DNA of 64,000 bases from Providencia huaxiensis. Lineage in GTDB: Bacteria > Pseudomonadota > Gammaproteobacteria > Enterobacterales > Enterobacteriaceae. Location of the stretch: positions 620,001-684,000 of the forward strand of contig NZ_CP031123.2 in the NCBI RefSeq assembly GCF_002843235.3. Direction: 5' to 3'. The notes below the pieces were generated by a model. It did not search any database and was not told the DNA's origin. It saw only the letters and a program-made list of their open reading frames with translations. Position numbers and translations under genes: made by a program. Positions 9,389 through 17,621 of this stretch are shown in pieces. Within the stretch, counting starts at the first letter, position 1; every line of letters begins with the position of its first letter.

Positions 9389-12300
9389 TTATACAATCTC
9401 GCCATTAATCGTTGTCAGTAATCTGTTCTTTTTGATTTCAATTTCTCTAGAATGCACAATTTTATTATCAATATAAAGATTAGCTTTTATAGGGTTTAAA
9501 CTTCGTTCAATATTAATATGGAATTTATTCATCATATCCTCATTTGAACGGAAGTTATGAAGTTGGTACTGGCTTGTTGTCCCATTTTCTAAAATAACCT
9601 CTAAATATGGAATGCGAGTATTTATTTCTTTATCACAGTGATAAACCATGCCATAGGACCCATATAATGAAGGGTAGATATAGCTATCGATGACTTTTTT
9701 GGGGTCATAAAAGCCCATTAATGTTACTACAGGTACTCCTTGTTTATAGGGAATTTTGTAGAGAATTGTTTTATTGTTATCGTTTCGATTCCAAGTGTAG
9801 CCATCTGAAATATAACATATTGAATCATTTTTCTTGATTGATTCAATTTGATTGTTAATATGAATTTCACTATCCCAATCTGCAGATGATTGTATTCTTA
9901 AAACAGAATTCCTATTATTTTTATCTGCGAGTGGAATGTTAATTTTCGGGGCGTGATAACCATTCCCATTATAAATATTAACATTACTGCTTTTTTCTAA
10001 TAGTGAATTTAAATCATTAATTTTAATGTCTGAACCATTTACTGCAGTAAACTCGATGGCGTTAAATTGTGAAAGTTCTAAATATGTATCTACCATCTCT
10101 TTTGTCTTTGGGTCCCATTTTTTATACCCTGTTTTTGATTCAGGACTAAATATATAGTTATTTTCCAATCTATTTTGAATTGCAATAAAGGAGTTAGGGG
10201 TGTAAGCAGTGTAAGCGTTGTAACGAGTATCATAAGCTTCACCTCCACTCATTGCATCATGGTTTAATGTACCATCTTGATATGTATTTGGAATAAAATA
10301 GTTATTATCTGAATCCCACAGCCAAGTTGAATTTTTTTTATTTGCGGTTGTATGAGATCCGCCTTCATCTCCCCCATAATAATCACTTAAGCCAAAATTG
10401 TGGCCGAATTCATGACTAAGCTCGTTATTATCTGTCCTATTTAACGTCGCTTTACCTCCACCACCAGACCAGCCGTGGACGACTCTACCATTTTTATACA
10501 TTCCAACAGAGTTATAGGCAGTTATCTGGGATGTTGGAACAAAAGAATCAGCATCTGGAGCCGAGCTATTTACACCATAATTTGCCATATTAACGCCATT
10601 AGCATAAAAGTCTTTAGTGATCGACTCCCTCATGCTACCACTATGGCCTCCTCCTTCATCGGGGGCTTTATCTGTAAAAACTTGACCGTCAGGCATAACC
10701 ACTTTTAATAAATGGATAGGTTCGTAACGAGAAACAATGAGTTTTTTGACTGGGATCGTTTGATAATATTGACGATTCAGTTCAAATTTATCTAGAAAAA
10801 GAAGTGTGTCTCTTGGTGGTGTAAGCAACCCAATATCAAAAGTATTAATGAGTAACTCATTTGGCGCACCTACATCAATGTGAGATAACATGCTTTTTTG
10901 ACCTTGATAAATAAATTCAAGTTTTATCTCTGGATGGATATATTCCTTGGGGACTGTAGTAGACCATGTATTTTCGATATATTCTAAGTTATTAATAAAA
11001 CTTTCTTTACTACTTTGATTAATAGGAACCCATTTTTTATCTAAGTCATAGACAAAAAGGATGCTTTCACCTGTTTGTAACTGTAAGGTGTTTTTTCCAT
11101 AATGAATGTAGCTGCTATATGATGCATTCGAGCTAAACAGTATTTTTTTATTATGAAATGCATCATTTTTATCAAGAGTGAAGTCATGGCTCCAATTACC
11201 ATCACTCGTTGATATTTTCATCGAATTATTGTTTTTTATTAATTGGTTGAAATGTTTTTGATTTTTAGAAATTTCAATAATCGCTTTATTTTCATCTAGA
11301 GTGATAGCGAATTTACTAGAGTGTGAGTTGTTAATTCTTGATTTGTTATCAGTAATTGAAATATTTTTCCATACTCCATTTAAATCACAATGGAATAGTA
11401 ATAACCCGTCTTTTTTTAGCTCATAAACTTTATTTTTAGTTTGGATGAACGTGGATTCTTCAGCTTCTGATGTAAATATGATTTTTTTAGATGCAAAATT
11501 TTTATTCTGCGATAGTGTGAATTTTTTGATTCTATCATAATCCATTTTAGTTATTTTTATGGTGGAGTTTTTTTCTAAGATATCCTCAAAGAACTCTGCA
11601 TCTATTTTTTCTCTATCTATGTCGGGTAGATTACCAATTTCAAAATCGATAACTGGAAGCGTATTTGGGTGTGCTTTTTTAGGAGGGCTGTAATATTTTA
11701 TTTTTTTTACATCATTTTTTGTTAGCCAATATCCATTTTCATCGCAGATAAAACGAGTGGCTGATTTTGCCGGTAGTGTTAAGGTGTTATTACCATAGTT
11801 AACTTCAACTTCATTATTATTAGTATTGTGTAATGCTATAGTTTTACCTTTATAGCTGATATTGTTATGAAGAATAAATGGTTTTTCTATACTGTTATGG
11901 TTGAGCTTTAAATTTATTTTATTATTATTTAATATCGTTTCATGTAAGTGGTTTTGATTTTTCGATATTTCAATTAATTCACTATTAGACCTAATGATGA
12001 GGTCAAATTTTACCGATGATTTAAAATCATGAGATGATAAATTAGTTTCTCTTATGCTATTATTGGCTACTTTGGGTAGTTTGGAAGGAGGGGATAATGG
12101 CTTGTTCATTATTAAATAATTATTTTTATCATAAATGTTTAATTGAATATCATTAGCCTCAGGGATGTATGCATGTGGCTTAAACATAATTAAAGTTTTT
12201 CGCTCTTTAACTAATTTAGGTTTACAGTCCCCTTCGATATGGATCTTGGCTGGAAGAATATTAGCTTGAGCGAAAAATACATTTCCTTTTAACTCCCCCT

Positions 12301-12538
12301 TTACATCACTAGTATGTCGGTTGTTATTGAAATAATGTTTTGTTTTTTCATTTTGTAAAAATGAGAGGTTATCGAAGGATTTATTTATCTCGGATATTAA
12401 ATGAAAGTAATCGATAATAGAATTAAATTCATTTTTAGTATCTGTAAATGAATAATTGTCTTTAATTGATGGTGTGTAGTTATTTAAGCTATTAATAAAT
12501 AATAAAGGAGAGGCGGGGCTTAAGTGTTTATTCAGCAT
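9389..12538 (-). CDS. StcE/TagA-like M66 metalloprotease with repeated beta modules
   Basis: A 1049-aa protein. Residues about 600-800 are an M66 catalytic domain with HEFGHNFGLSD at 709-719, followed by SDYYGG, STWLWDSD and YTPNSFIAIQNRLENN. The C-terminal 828-1045 region (GVPVVTLMGFYDP, SYIYPSLYGSYG, MNKFHINI) strongly recalls the same part of E. coli StcE, which cleaves mucin-type glycoproteins. The third zinc ligand, His in StcE, is Asp719 here. Three related modules of about 85-90 residues precede the catalytic domain (about 187-272, 308-391, 416-503), and a fourth follows it (828-916). There is no Sec signal peptide, and an in-frame stop lies three codons before the start. The ribosome-binding site is weak. 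The gene is very AT-rich and probably acquired. Confidence 0.85.
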   Translation of the reverse strand: MLNKHLSPASPLLFINSLNNYTPSIKDNYSFTDTKNEFNSIIDYFHLISEINKSFDNLSFLQNEKTKHYFNNNRHTSDVKGELKGNVFFAQANILPAKIHIEGDCKPKLVKERKTLIMFKPHAYIPEANDIQLNIYDKNNYLIMNKPLSPPSKLPKVANNSIRETNLSSHDFKSSVKFDLIIRSNSELIEISKNQNHLHETILNNNKINLKLNHNSIEKPFILHNNISYKGKTIALHNTNNNEVEVNYGNNTLTLPAKSATRFICDENGYWLTKNDVKKIKYYSPPKKAHPNTLPVIDFEIGNLPDIDREKIDAEFFEDILEKNSTIKITKMDYDRIKKFTLSQNKNFASKKIIFTSEAEESTFIQTKNKVYELKKDGLLLFHCDLNGVWKNISITDNKSRINNSHSSKFAITLDENKAIIEISKNQKHFNQLIKNNNSMKISTSDGNWSHDFTLDKNDAFHNKKILFSSNASYSSYIHYGKNTLQLQTGESILFVYDLDKKWVPINQSSKESFINNLEYIENTWSTTVPKEYIHPEIKLEFIYQGQKSMLSHIDVGAPNELLINTFDIGLLTPPRDTLLFLDKFELNRQYYQTIPVKKLIVSRYEPIHLLKVVMPDGQVFTDKAPDEGGGHSGSMRESITKDFYANGVNMANYGVNSSAPDADSFVPTSQITAYNSVGMYKNGRVVHGWSGGGGKATLNRTDNNELSHEFGHNFGLSDYYGGDEGGSHTTANKKNSTWLWDSDNNYFIPNTYQDGTLNHDAMSGGEAYDTRYNAYTAYTPNSFIAIQNRLENNYIFSPESKTGYKKWDPKTKEMVDTYLELSQFNAIEFTAVNGSDIKINDLNSLLEKSSNVNIYNGNGYHAPKINIPLADKNNRNSVLRIQSSADWDSEIHINNQIESIKKNDSICYISDGYTWNRNDNNKTILYKIPYKQGVPVVTLMGFYDPKKVIDSYIYPSLYGSYGMVYHCDKEINTRIPYLEVILENGTTSQYQLHNFRSNEDMMNKFHINIERSLNPIKANLYIDNKIVHSREIEIKKNRLLTTINGEIV

Positions 12539-12628
12539 GCAATATTATCTTCTCTATCTATTGTTTCGTGGAAGCAGCTAGAAGTTGTAATTGATGGTAA
12601 AATAAAATACCTTTAAAAAAAAGATTAA

Positions 12629-12657
12629 TTGCTTAATAGTTACTCCTAAATGATACT
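12629..12657 (+). promoter_or_regulatory. Candidate sigma-70 promoter of the cat leader
   Basis: TTGCTT (12629-12634), a 17-base spacer, then GATACT (12652-12657). It would start transcription near 12664, ahead of the leader ORF and the acetyltransferase gene. Prediction from sequence only. Confidence 0.5.
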
Positions 12658-12720
12658 CTAAGCATTGGAAGGCTAACCATTAGTTAGAAAACTAAATTTA
12701 TTAAAATTAGTGAGGTTAAA

Positions 12721-12774
12721 ATGAATAACTCATTACTAAAAAAACCAATGATTACTCAGTGTGATGTGTTTTGA
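12721..12774 (+). CDS. Putative 17-aa leader peptide upstream of the cat-like gene
   Basis: The short ORF MNNSLLKKPMITQCDVF starts 5 bases after a strong ribosome-binding site (GAGG at 12712-12715) and ends 65 bases before the acetyltransferase start. Its end overlaps a 7-bp stem (GTGATGT 12761-12767 with ACATCAC 12783-12789). A second hairpin (CCATAGAA/TTCTATGG, 12789-12808) shares one base with the first. Leader ORFs with adjacent hairpins control several chloramphenicol-resistance genes by ribosome stalling. That this one does so is an inference: neither hairpin clearly covers the downstream ribosome-binding site (AAGGG, 12825-12829). Confidence 0.5.
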   Translation: MNNSLLKKPMITQCDVF

Positions 12775-12839
12775 ACGCGGATACATCACCATAGAAAGCG
12801 TTCTATGGTAACGATAAACAAATTAAGGGTTTTATTACC

Positions 12840-13481
12840 ATGAATCAAAAACATTGGTCAAAATATCAACTGCTACACGAAGTCGTACAAAATCCTAACA
12901 TTCATGTTAAAGGCCAACATAGCTACTATAGTGACTGCTGGGATGGTGGGTTTGAAAATTCAGTTGTGCGCTATTTACAGGGGGACGAACAAAGTCGAGA
13001 TTGGCAATTAGCGTGGGATGTCGACCAACTCTATATTGGTGATTACGTTTGTATTGGTAGCGAAGCTGTTATTTTAATGGGGGGAAACCATACACATCGC
13101 ATGGATTGGTTTTGTTTGTATCCATTTCTTGAATATATTGAGGAAGCTTATATAGGAAAAGGGGATACAATCATTGGTGATGGGGTATGGGTAGGCATGC
13201 GTGCCTTTATTATGCCTGGTGTTAAAATTGGTGAAGGCGCAGTTATCGCAACGAATAGCGTGGTAATTAAAGATGTTGAGCCTTATTGCATCGTCGGTGG
13301 AAACCCTGCAAAGGTAATAAAACATCGTTTTTCGCCAGATATTATTACTGAATTACTCGCATTGAAAATTTATGGTTGGCCAGAAGAGAAATTTATTGCA
13401 CTAAAGCGGTTTATTTGTGGTTCCGATTTTGTGGCATTAAAAAATGCCAGTCAGGAATATGATCAGCGATTGATTAGTTAG
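12840..13481 (+). CDS. Type B (xenobiotic) acetyltransferase, CatB-like
   Basis: A 213-aa hexapeptide-repeat acyltransferase. Left-handed beta-helix repeats run from about residue 60 to 160 (IGDYVCIGSEAVI, IGDGVWVGMRAFIMPGVKIGEGAVI), with the loop GGNHTHRMDWFCLYPF carrying the likely catalytic His. These features and the length match CatB-type chloramphenicol/streptogramin A acetyltransferases, which inactivate the drug with acetyl-CoA and act as trimers. Other xenobiotic acetyltransferases are possible, so the substrate is not certain. The gene stands alone behind a leader ORF and is not next to integron or transposon sequences, so it looks like a resident chromosomal gene. Confidence 0.85.
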   Translation: MNQKHWSKYQLLHEVVQNPNIHVKGQHSYYSDCWDGGFENSVVRYLQGDEQSRDWQLAWDVDQLYIGDYVCIGSEAVILMGGNHTHRMDWFCLYPFLEYIEEAYIGKGDTIIGDGVWVGMRAFIMPGVKIGEGAVIATNSVVIKDVEPYCIVGGNPAKVIKHRFSPDIITELLALKIYGWPEEKFIALKRFICGSDFVALKNASQEYDQRLIS

Positions 13482-13494
13482 TTTTTTTATTGAA

Positions 13495-13520
13495 GGGTAT
13501 TCTGTGGAATACCCATTTTT
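13495..13520. terminator. Bidirectional terminator between cat-like gene and yeaK
   Basis: GGGTATTC/GAATACCC 8-bp stem with a 4-base loop, followed by ATTTTT on the plus strand. On the minus strand a run of seven T/A-rich bases follows a little further on. Confidence 0.8.
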
Positions 13521-13529
13521 AATACAAAA

Positions 13530-14027
13530 CTAATTTTCTTCTGTGCGAATAAACTCAACTAAAATCGGTGTGGCTATTCTTTGATAATCTTCTGTATTTA
13601 AAATAATAGAGCGCTCTAATGTACCTGCATTAAAGGCGAGTTCTTCAAAACGTTCAAATAATAGCGGGTCAGCAATTAATTTTAAGTTGGGGTGAAAACT
13701 AAAAGGTGGAATAGCCCCGAACACACATTGAGTGAGCTCATCGACTTCCTTTGGGCTTGCTAAAGATGCGCGGGTTCCACCAATTGCTGTGGCAACCTTA
13801 CTTAAATCAGCCTGTTTATCAGCAGGTAAAATTGCCAATACGTGTTGGCGGATCCCATTTCCTTTTACATGGCATACTAGCCCTTTTGCCCCTTGCCCAA
13901 GTTGCGTACCACGTATTTTTGCCACTTCTTCTGATTTACCTGCCGTAGGATGCTCCATCACCCGATATTTTGCATTATTTTTATCAAGTAATTGTGTGAG
14001 TTGCAAAAAAATAGAATTTTCAGACAC
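13530..14027 (-). CDS. yeaK: YbaK/ProX-family aminoacyl-tRNA deacylase YeaK
   Basis: A 165-aa protein closely resembling E. coli YeaK (167 aa), a trans-editing enzyme that removes wrongly attached amino acids from tRNA. Conserved pieces are HPTAGKSEEVAKIRG, GQGAKGLVCHVKG (with the expected Lys), IGGTRASLASPKEVDELT, and GAIPPFSFHPNLKL. It starts with GTG at 14027, preceded by AAAGGG about 10 bases upstream. It converges on the acetyltransferase gene and shares a terminator with it. Confidence 0.9.
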   Translation of the reverse strand: MSENSIFLQLTQLLDKNNAKYRVMEHPTAGKSEEVAKIRGTQLGQGAKGLVCHVKGNGIRQHVLAILPADKQADLSKVATAIGGTRASLASPKEVDELTQCVFGAIPPFSFHPNLKLIADPLLFERFEELAFNAGTLERSIILNTEDYQRIATPILVEFIRTEEN

Positions 14028-14359
14028 CGTTTTTTCCCTTTAAAACCACATCAATAGAAGGGAATGATATCAAGTTCATTGAGAGATACAATCGTAAAAA
14101 GAAATGAACTAAAAATCATAGGGTTGGGAAATTTTTTAAATTGCATATCAGATACTGTTTTAATCTGTATTGCTATCTGAATGGTGATTTTATCTATTGG
14201 ATATTCTGTCTGCTATTTTATTTTTAATAAATTCAAATAATTATAAAACAATATTTCAATAGGATAATGAGAATACATATTGTTAAGAATTGAGTTTGAT
14301 CATTTACGGTGCATTTTATTCTCGGTAATATAAAGTTTTATATAACGAAAACAGATAAC
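14028..14359. promoter_or_regulatory. AT-rich promoter region of the TonB receptor, with a possible Fur site
   Basis: This 332-base gap separates divergent yeaK and the receptor gene. GATAATGAGAAT at 14263-14274 matches the first two hexamers of a Fur box (GATAATGATAAT), but the third hexamer is poor. Iron control is plausible given the receptor, not shown. No other gene is visible. Confidence 0.4.
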
Positions 14360-16537
14360 ATGAAACGTAAAATAAATTTATATATTCTAATACCTCTTAT
14401 TGCAGGGATCGCCCCATCAATTGTTGCTGCGCAAGTCTCTGAGCAGCTTACAAGCTCCAAGCAAGACAAAATGTTGGTGACAGCGGCTTCAGGGGATGTC
14501 ACAACAGAAGCTCAAGCCGGAGCGGGCTTCTTTACCTCTCAAATTGATTTAGGCCCGTTAGGGGATTTGGATTGGATTGATACTCCCTATTCCACAACAA
14601 CAATCAGTCGTGAAATGATTGATAATCAGCAAGCGAAAAGTATCAGTGAATTACTTAAATATGCCCCGAGTACCCAAATGCAAGCACGTGGGGGGATGGA
14701 TGTGGGACGTCCACAAAGCCGTGGGATGCAAGGAAGTGTCGTAGCTAATAGTCGGTTAGATGGCTTGTATGTCGTCTCAACGACGGCATTTCCGGTTGAA
14801 ATGTTGGATAGGGTGGACATTATTAATAGCCTCACGGGGTCTTTGTACGGCCCTTCTAGCCCGGCTGGTCAGTTCAATTTCACGGCAAAACGCCCTGAAG
14901 ATATTCAACGCTTATCTTTAGGTTATCAAAGCCGTAATGCCTATAGCGGCCATGTTGATCTTGGGGGGTATTTTGATACAGATAAGCGCTTTGGTTATCG
15001 TTTAAACTTAATGGATGAAGAAGGAACGGGAAATTTAAAGGATAGCACTCTACGTCGTAAGTTGGCTTCTGTTGCCTTTGATTGGAACATTCAACCGGGG
15101 ACACAGTTACAGCTCAATGCTAGCCACTATAATTTTGTACAAAAAGGTTATGTGGGGAGCTTCAGCTATGGTCCTAAAATTAATTTACCAAAAGCACCTA
15201 ATCCGCAAGATAAAAATTTAGCTATGCACACTGCGGGGAATGATTTAACTACAGATACAGTGAGCACTCGCTTACTTCATGATTTTAATGAAGATTGGAC
15301 ATTGAATGCCGCAGTCGGATATCAACAAGCAGATAGAGCGATGCGCACGGTGACCAGTATGTTGGTCAATGATAAAGGTGATATTAAGCGCTCACTCCGT
15401 GACTCTCCGGCTTCTGGACGTTTTCGTGTACTTAGTAATTCAGTGACACTTAATGGCCATGTAGACACGGGGTCTATTGGACACGATTTGTCATTCGCGA
15501 CGAATGGTTATGTTTGGTCTATTTATAGTGCAAAGGGAGCTGCTACGGCTTATGACCTTGGCTCAACGAATATGTACCACCCATCTTCATTGATAGAACC
15601 TGCAAATGGTAAAATTTACACGGGTGGCTCACGCTATAAATCTGCGGAAAATAGTCAACAAAGTATCACTATCGGCGATACCGTTACATTTGACCCACAA
15701 TGGTCAGCGATGTTTTATCTCAGCCAAAGTTGGATAGAAAGTCGTAGTTTTGACAAACAGAGCCATAAAACCAGCCAAACTAACTCCAAAGGGTTAAGCC
15801 CAAATGCTGCCGTGATGTACAAAATCACCCCACAATTGATGACTTATGTAAGTTATGCAGACTCATTGGAGGAAGGGGATACGGCTCCGATAGGACAAGG
15901 CGTTAAAAATGAAGGGCAGACTTTAGACCCATATCGTAGTAAGCAATATGAAGTTGGGGTTAAAGCTGATGTGGCTGATTTAAACCTTGGTGCGGCACTA
16001 TTTCATTTAGAGCGGCCATTTGCTTATGTGGATAGTCATAGTGTGTTTCGTGAACAAGGTAAGCAAGTGAATAGGGGGCTTGAGTTAACCGCTACAGGTC
16101 ATGTGTGGCAGGGGTTAAACGTTTATAGCGGCATAACATTTTTAGACCCTAAACTGAAAGACACAGGCTCTCGAACCACTCGGGACAAACGAGTGGTTGG
16201 AGTTCCAAAAGTCCAAGCTAATATGCTAGTTGAATATGCGCTGCCAGCTATGCCTGAGTTGGTTTACAGTGCAAATGTACATTACACCGGTAAGCGAGCG
16301 GCAAATGATACTAACTCAAGTTGGATTGGTAGCTACACGACGTTAGATTTAGGAACTCGCTATAGTACAAAAATCAACCAGATTCCTACCACTATTCGCC
16401 TATCGGTCGATAATGTCACTGACGAACGTTATTGGGCATCTATTTTCCCATCAGGTAATAACGGCCAAGGTGGTGGAAATAGCGCATTCTTAGGCTCTGG
16501 CCGTGAAGTCCGCGCAACCATCACATTTGATTTTTAA
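14360..16537 (+). CDS. TonB-dependent outer-membrane siderophore/metallophore receptor
   Basis: From the ATG at 14360 the protein has 725 residues with a signal peptide (MKRKINLYILIPLIAGIAPSIVAAQ). The plug domain follows (about 70-190: SKSISELLKYAPSTQ-like region, GRPQSRGMQG, RLDGLYVV, DRVDIINSLTGSLYGPSSPAG). A 22-strand-type barrel comes next, ending in Phe (REVRATITFDF), as outer-membrane proteins do. DNVTDERYW near the end is the standard receptor C-terminal motif. An upstream in-frame ATG at 14309 would bury the signal peptide, so it is rejected. The ligand is unknown. The next gene codes for a periplasmic binding protein, so the two probably act in series across the envelope, but no permease or ATPase lies beside them. 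Confidence 0.9.
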   Translation: MKRKINLYILIPLIAGIAPSIVAAQVSEQLTSSKQDKMLVTAASGDVTTEAQAGAGFFTSQIDLGPLGDLDWIDTPYSTTTISREMIDNQQAKSISELLKYAPSTQMQARGGMDVGRPQSRGMQGSVVANSRLDGLYVVSTTAFPVEMLDRVDIINSLTGSLYGPSSPAGQFNFTAKRPEDIQRLSLGYQSRNAYSGHVDLGGYFDTDKRFGYRLNLMDEEGTGNLKDSTLRRKLASVAFDWNIQPGTQLQLNASHYNFVQKGYVGSFSYGPKINLPKAPNPQDKNLAMHTAGNDLTTDTVSTRLLHDFNEDWTLNAAVGYQQADRAMRTVTSMLVNDKGDIKRSLRDSPASGRFRVLSNSVTLNGHVDTGSIGHDLSFATNGYVWSIYSAKGAATAYDLGSTNMYHPSSLIEPANGKIYTGGSRYKSAENSQQSITIGDTVTFDPQWSAMFYLSQSWIESRSFDKQSHKTSQTNSKGLSPNAAVMYKITPQLMTYVSYADSLEEGDTAPIGQGVKNEGQTLDPYRSKQYEVGVKADVADLNLGAALFHLERPFAYVDSHSVFREQGKQVNRGLELTATGHVWQGLNVYSGITFLDPKLKDTGSRTTRDKRVVGVPKVQANMLVEYALPAMPELVYSANVHYTGKRAANDTNSSWIGSYTTLDLGTRYSTKINQIPTTIRLSVDNVTDERYWASIFPSGNNGQGGGNSAFLGSGREVRATITFDF

Positions 16538-16564
16538 TGGTCGTAACAATAAACGTAAGGAGCA

Positions 16565-16592
16565 CCCTTCTTTATTATGAAGTAAAGAAGGG
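16565..16592 (+). promoter_or_regulatory. Hairpin covering the ribosome-binding site of the binding-protein gene
   Basis: CCCTTCTTTA (16565-16574) pairs perfectly with TAAAGAAGGG (16583-16592) across an 8-base loop. The right arm contains most of the only good ribosome-binding site (AAGGGG, 16588-16593), 7 bases before the ATG at 16601. The fold would block ribosome loading, which suggests translational control. Confidence 0.6.
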
Positions 16593-16600
16593 GCATTAAG

Positions 16601-17587
16601 ATGAGAAAAATAACTTTCTTACAATCCATTATTTTGCTTGCCGGGCTACTAGTCAGTAGCTTGTTAAATGCAAAAACGGATAACCCCGAGTTGCGTATTG
16701 CAACACCGTGGCCAGCACAAAATACCATTATTATGATGTTGGGTTATGGCGAGCAAATCGTTGGTACATCGGTGATAGCGAAAAGAATTCCACTATTTCG
16801 TCAAATGTTACCCAATATTGATAATGTTCCAGTTATCAGTATTAGCAACCAATTAAATCCAGAGCAAATAATTTCTTTGCGTACACAATTATTGTTTGTG
16901 GCGAAAGGCATGGAAGTCCCTCAACGGGACATATTGGAAAGTGCAGGGGTAAAAGTTGTAGAGTACCCTGCAAATTCATTGCAAGCTTTACAAGCTAGAG
17001 TTCAAGCGACAGCAAAAGAACTAGGACCAGATGCACAAAATAAAGCGCTTGAATATCAACGCTATTTTGACCGTAATGTCAGGTTGGTAAATGAACGCTT
17101 AGTCGGGCTAACAGATACAGAAAAACGTAGGGTTTATCATAGTATGGGAAATACGTTATTTACCTCGGGGCGCCCTTCGTTAAATCAAGATTGGATGGAT
17201 TTGGCGGGAGCCAAAAATGTGGCTGAAACTTGGTTTTCGGATAAGAAAAATAACTCAGGTGAGGTATTACTGGAGACGATTATTGCGGCCAATCCCGATG
17301 TAATCGTTGCAATGAATAAAGAAGATGCCAATATCATCCGAACGTCTTCCCAATGGAAAGCCATTAGCGCGGTAAAAAATCAACAGGTGTATGTCAACCC
17401 AAAAGGGATGTTTTGGTGGTGCCGTGAAACCTCAGAAGAAGCATTACAGTTTCTGTGGTTAGCGCAAACTCTTTACCCAGAGCGCTTTGCGGATATCGAT
17501 ATGAAACAAGAGACAGCAGATTTCTACCTGAAGTTTTTTGGGATTTCGCTGAGTGATGCACAAATTGATAATATTTTGCACCCATAA
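16601..17587 (+). CDS. Periplasmic substrate-binding protein, iron/cobalamin (type III) class
   Basis: A 328-aa protein with a signal peptide (MRKITFLQSIILLAGLLVSSLLNA) and the two-lobe, helix-linked layout of the FepB/BtuF/FhuD class. The N-lobe has RIATPWPAQNTIIMMLGYGEQIVGTS, followed by NPEQIISLRTQLLFVA, a long central helix, and a C-lobe with ANPDVIVAMNKEDANIIRTSSQWKAISAVKNQQVYVNP. Proteins of this class hand siderophores, heme-like compounds or cobalamin to an ABC importer. It starts 63 bases after the receptor stop and is likely in the same transcript. The partner permease and ATPase are not in this window. The ligand is unknown. Confidence 0.85.
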   Translation: MRKITFLQSIILLAGLLVSSLLNAKTDNPELRIATPWPAQNTIIMMLGYGEQIVGTSVIAKRIPLFRQMLPNIDNVPVISISNQLNPEQIISLRTQLLFVAKGMEVPQRDILESAGVKVVEYPANSLQALQARVQATAKELGPDAQNKALEYQRYFDRNVRLVNERLVGLTDTEKRRVYHSMGNTLFTSGRPSLNQDWMDLAGAKNVAETWFSDKKNNSGEVLLETIIAANPDVIVAMNKEDANIIRTSSQWKAISAVKNQQVYVNPKGMFWWCRETSEEALQFLWLAQTLYPERFADIDMKQETADFYLKFFGISLSDAQIDNILHP

Positions 17588-17590
17588 AAT

Positions 17591-17617
17591 AAAACTGCCA
17601 GCGAGGCTGGCAGTTTA
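17591..17617. terminator. Bidirectional terminator between the binding protein and hisI
   Basis: CTGCCAGC/GCTGGCAG stem with a GAG loop, flanked by AAAA and TTTA. It lies between convergent genes and ends the his operon on the minus strand. Confidence 0.85.
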
Positions 17618-17621
17618 TCGA

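Noticed and set aside
12840..13481. CatB-like gene as part of an integron cassette
   Set aside because: No attC-like repeat, integrase or adjoining cassette is visible. The gene has its own leader and terminator in chromosomal context.
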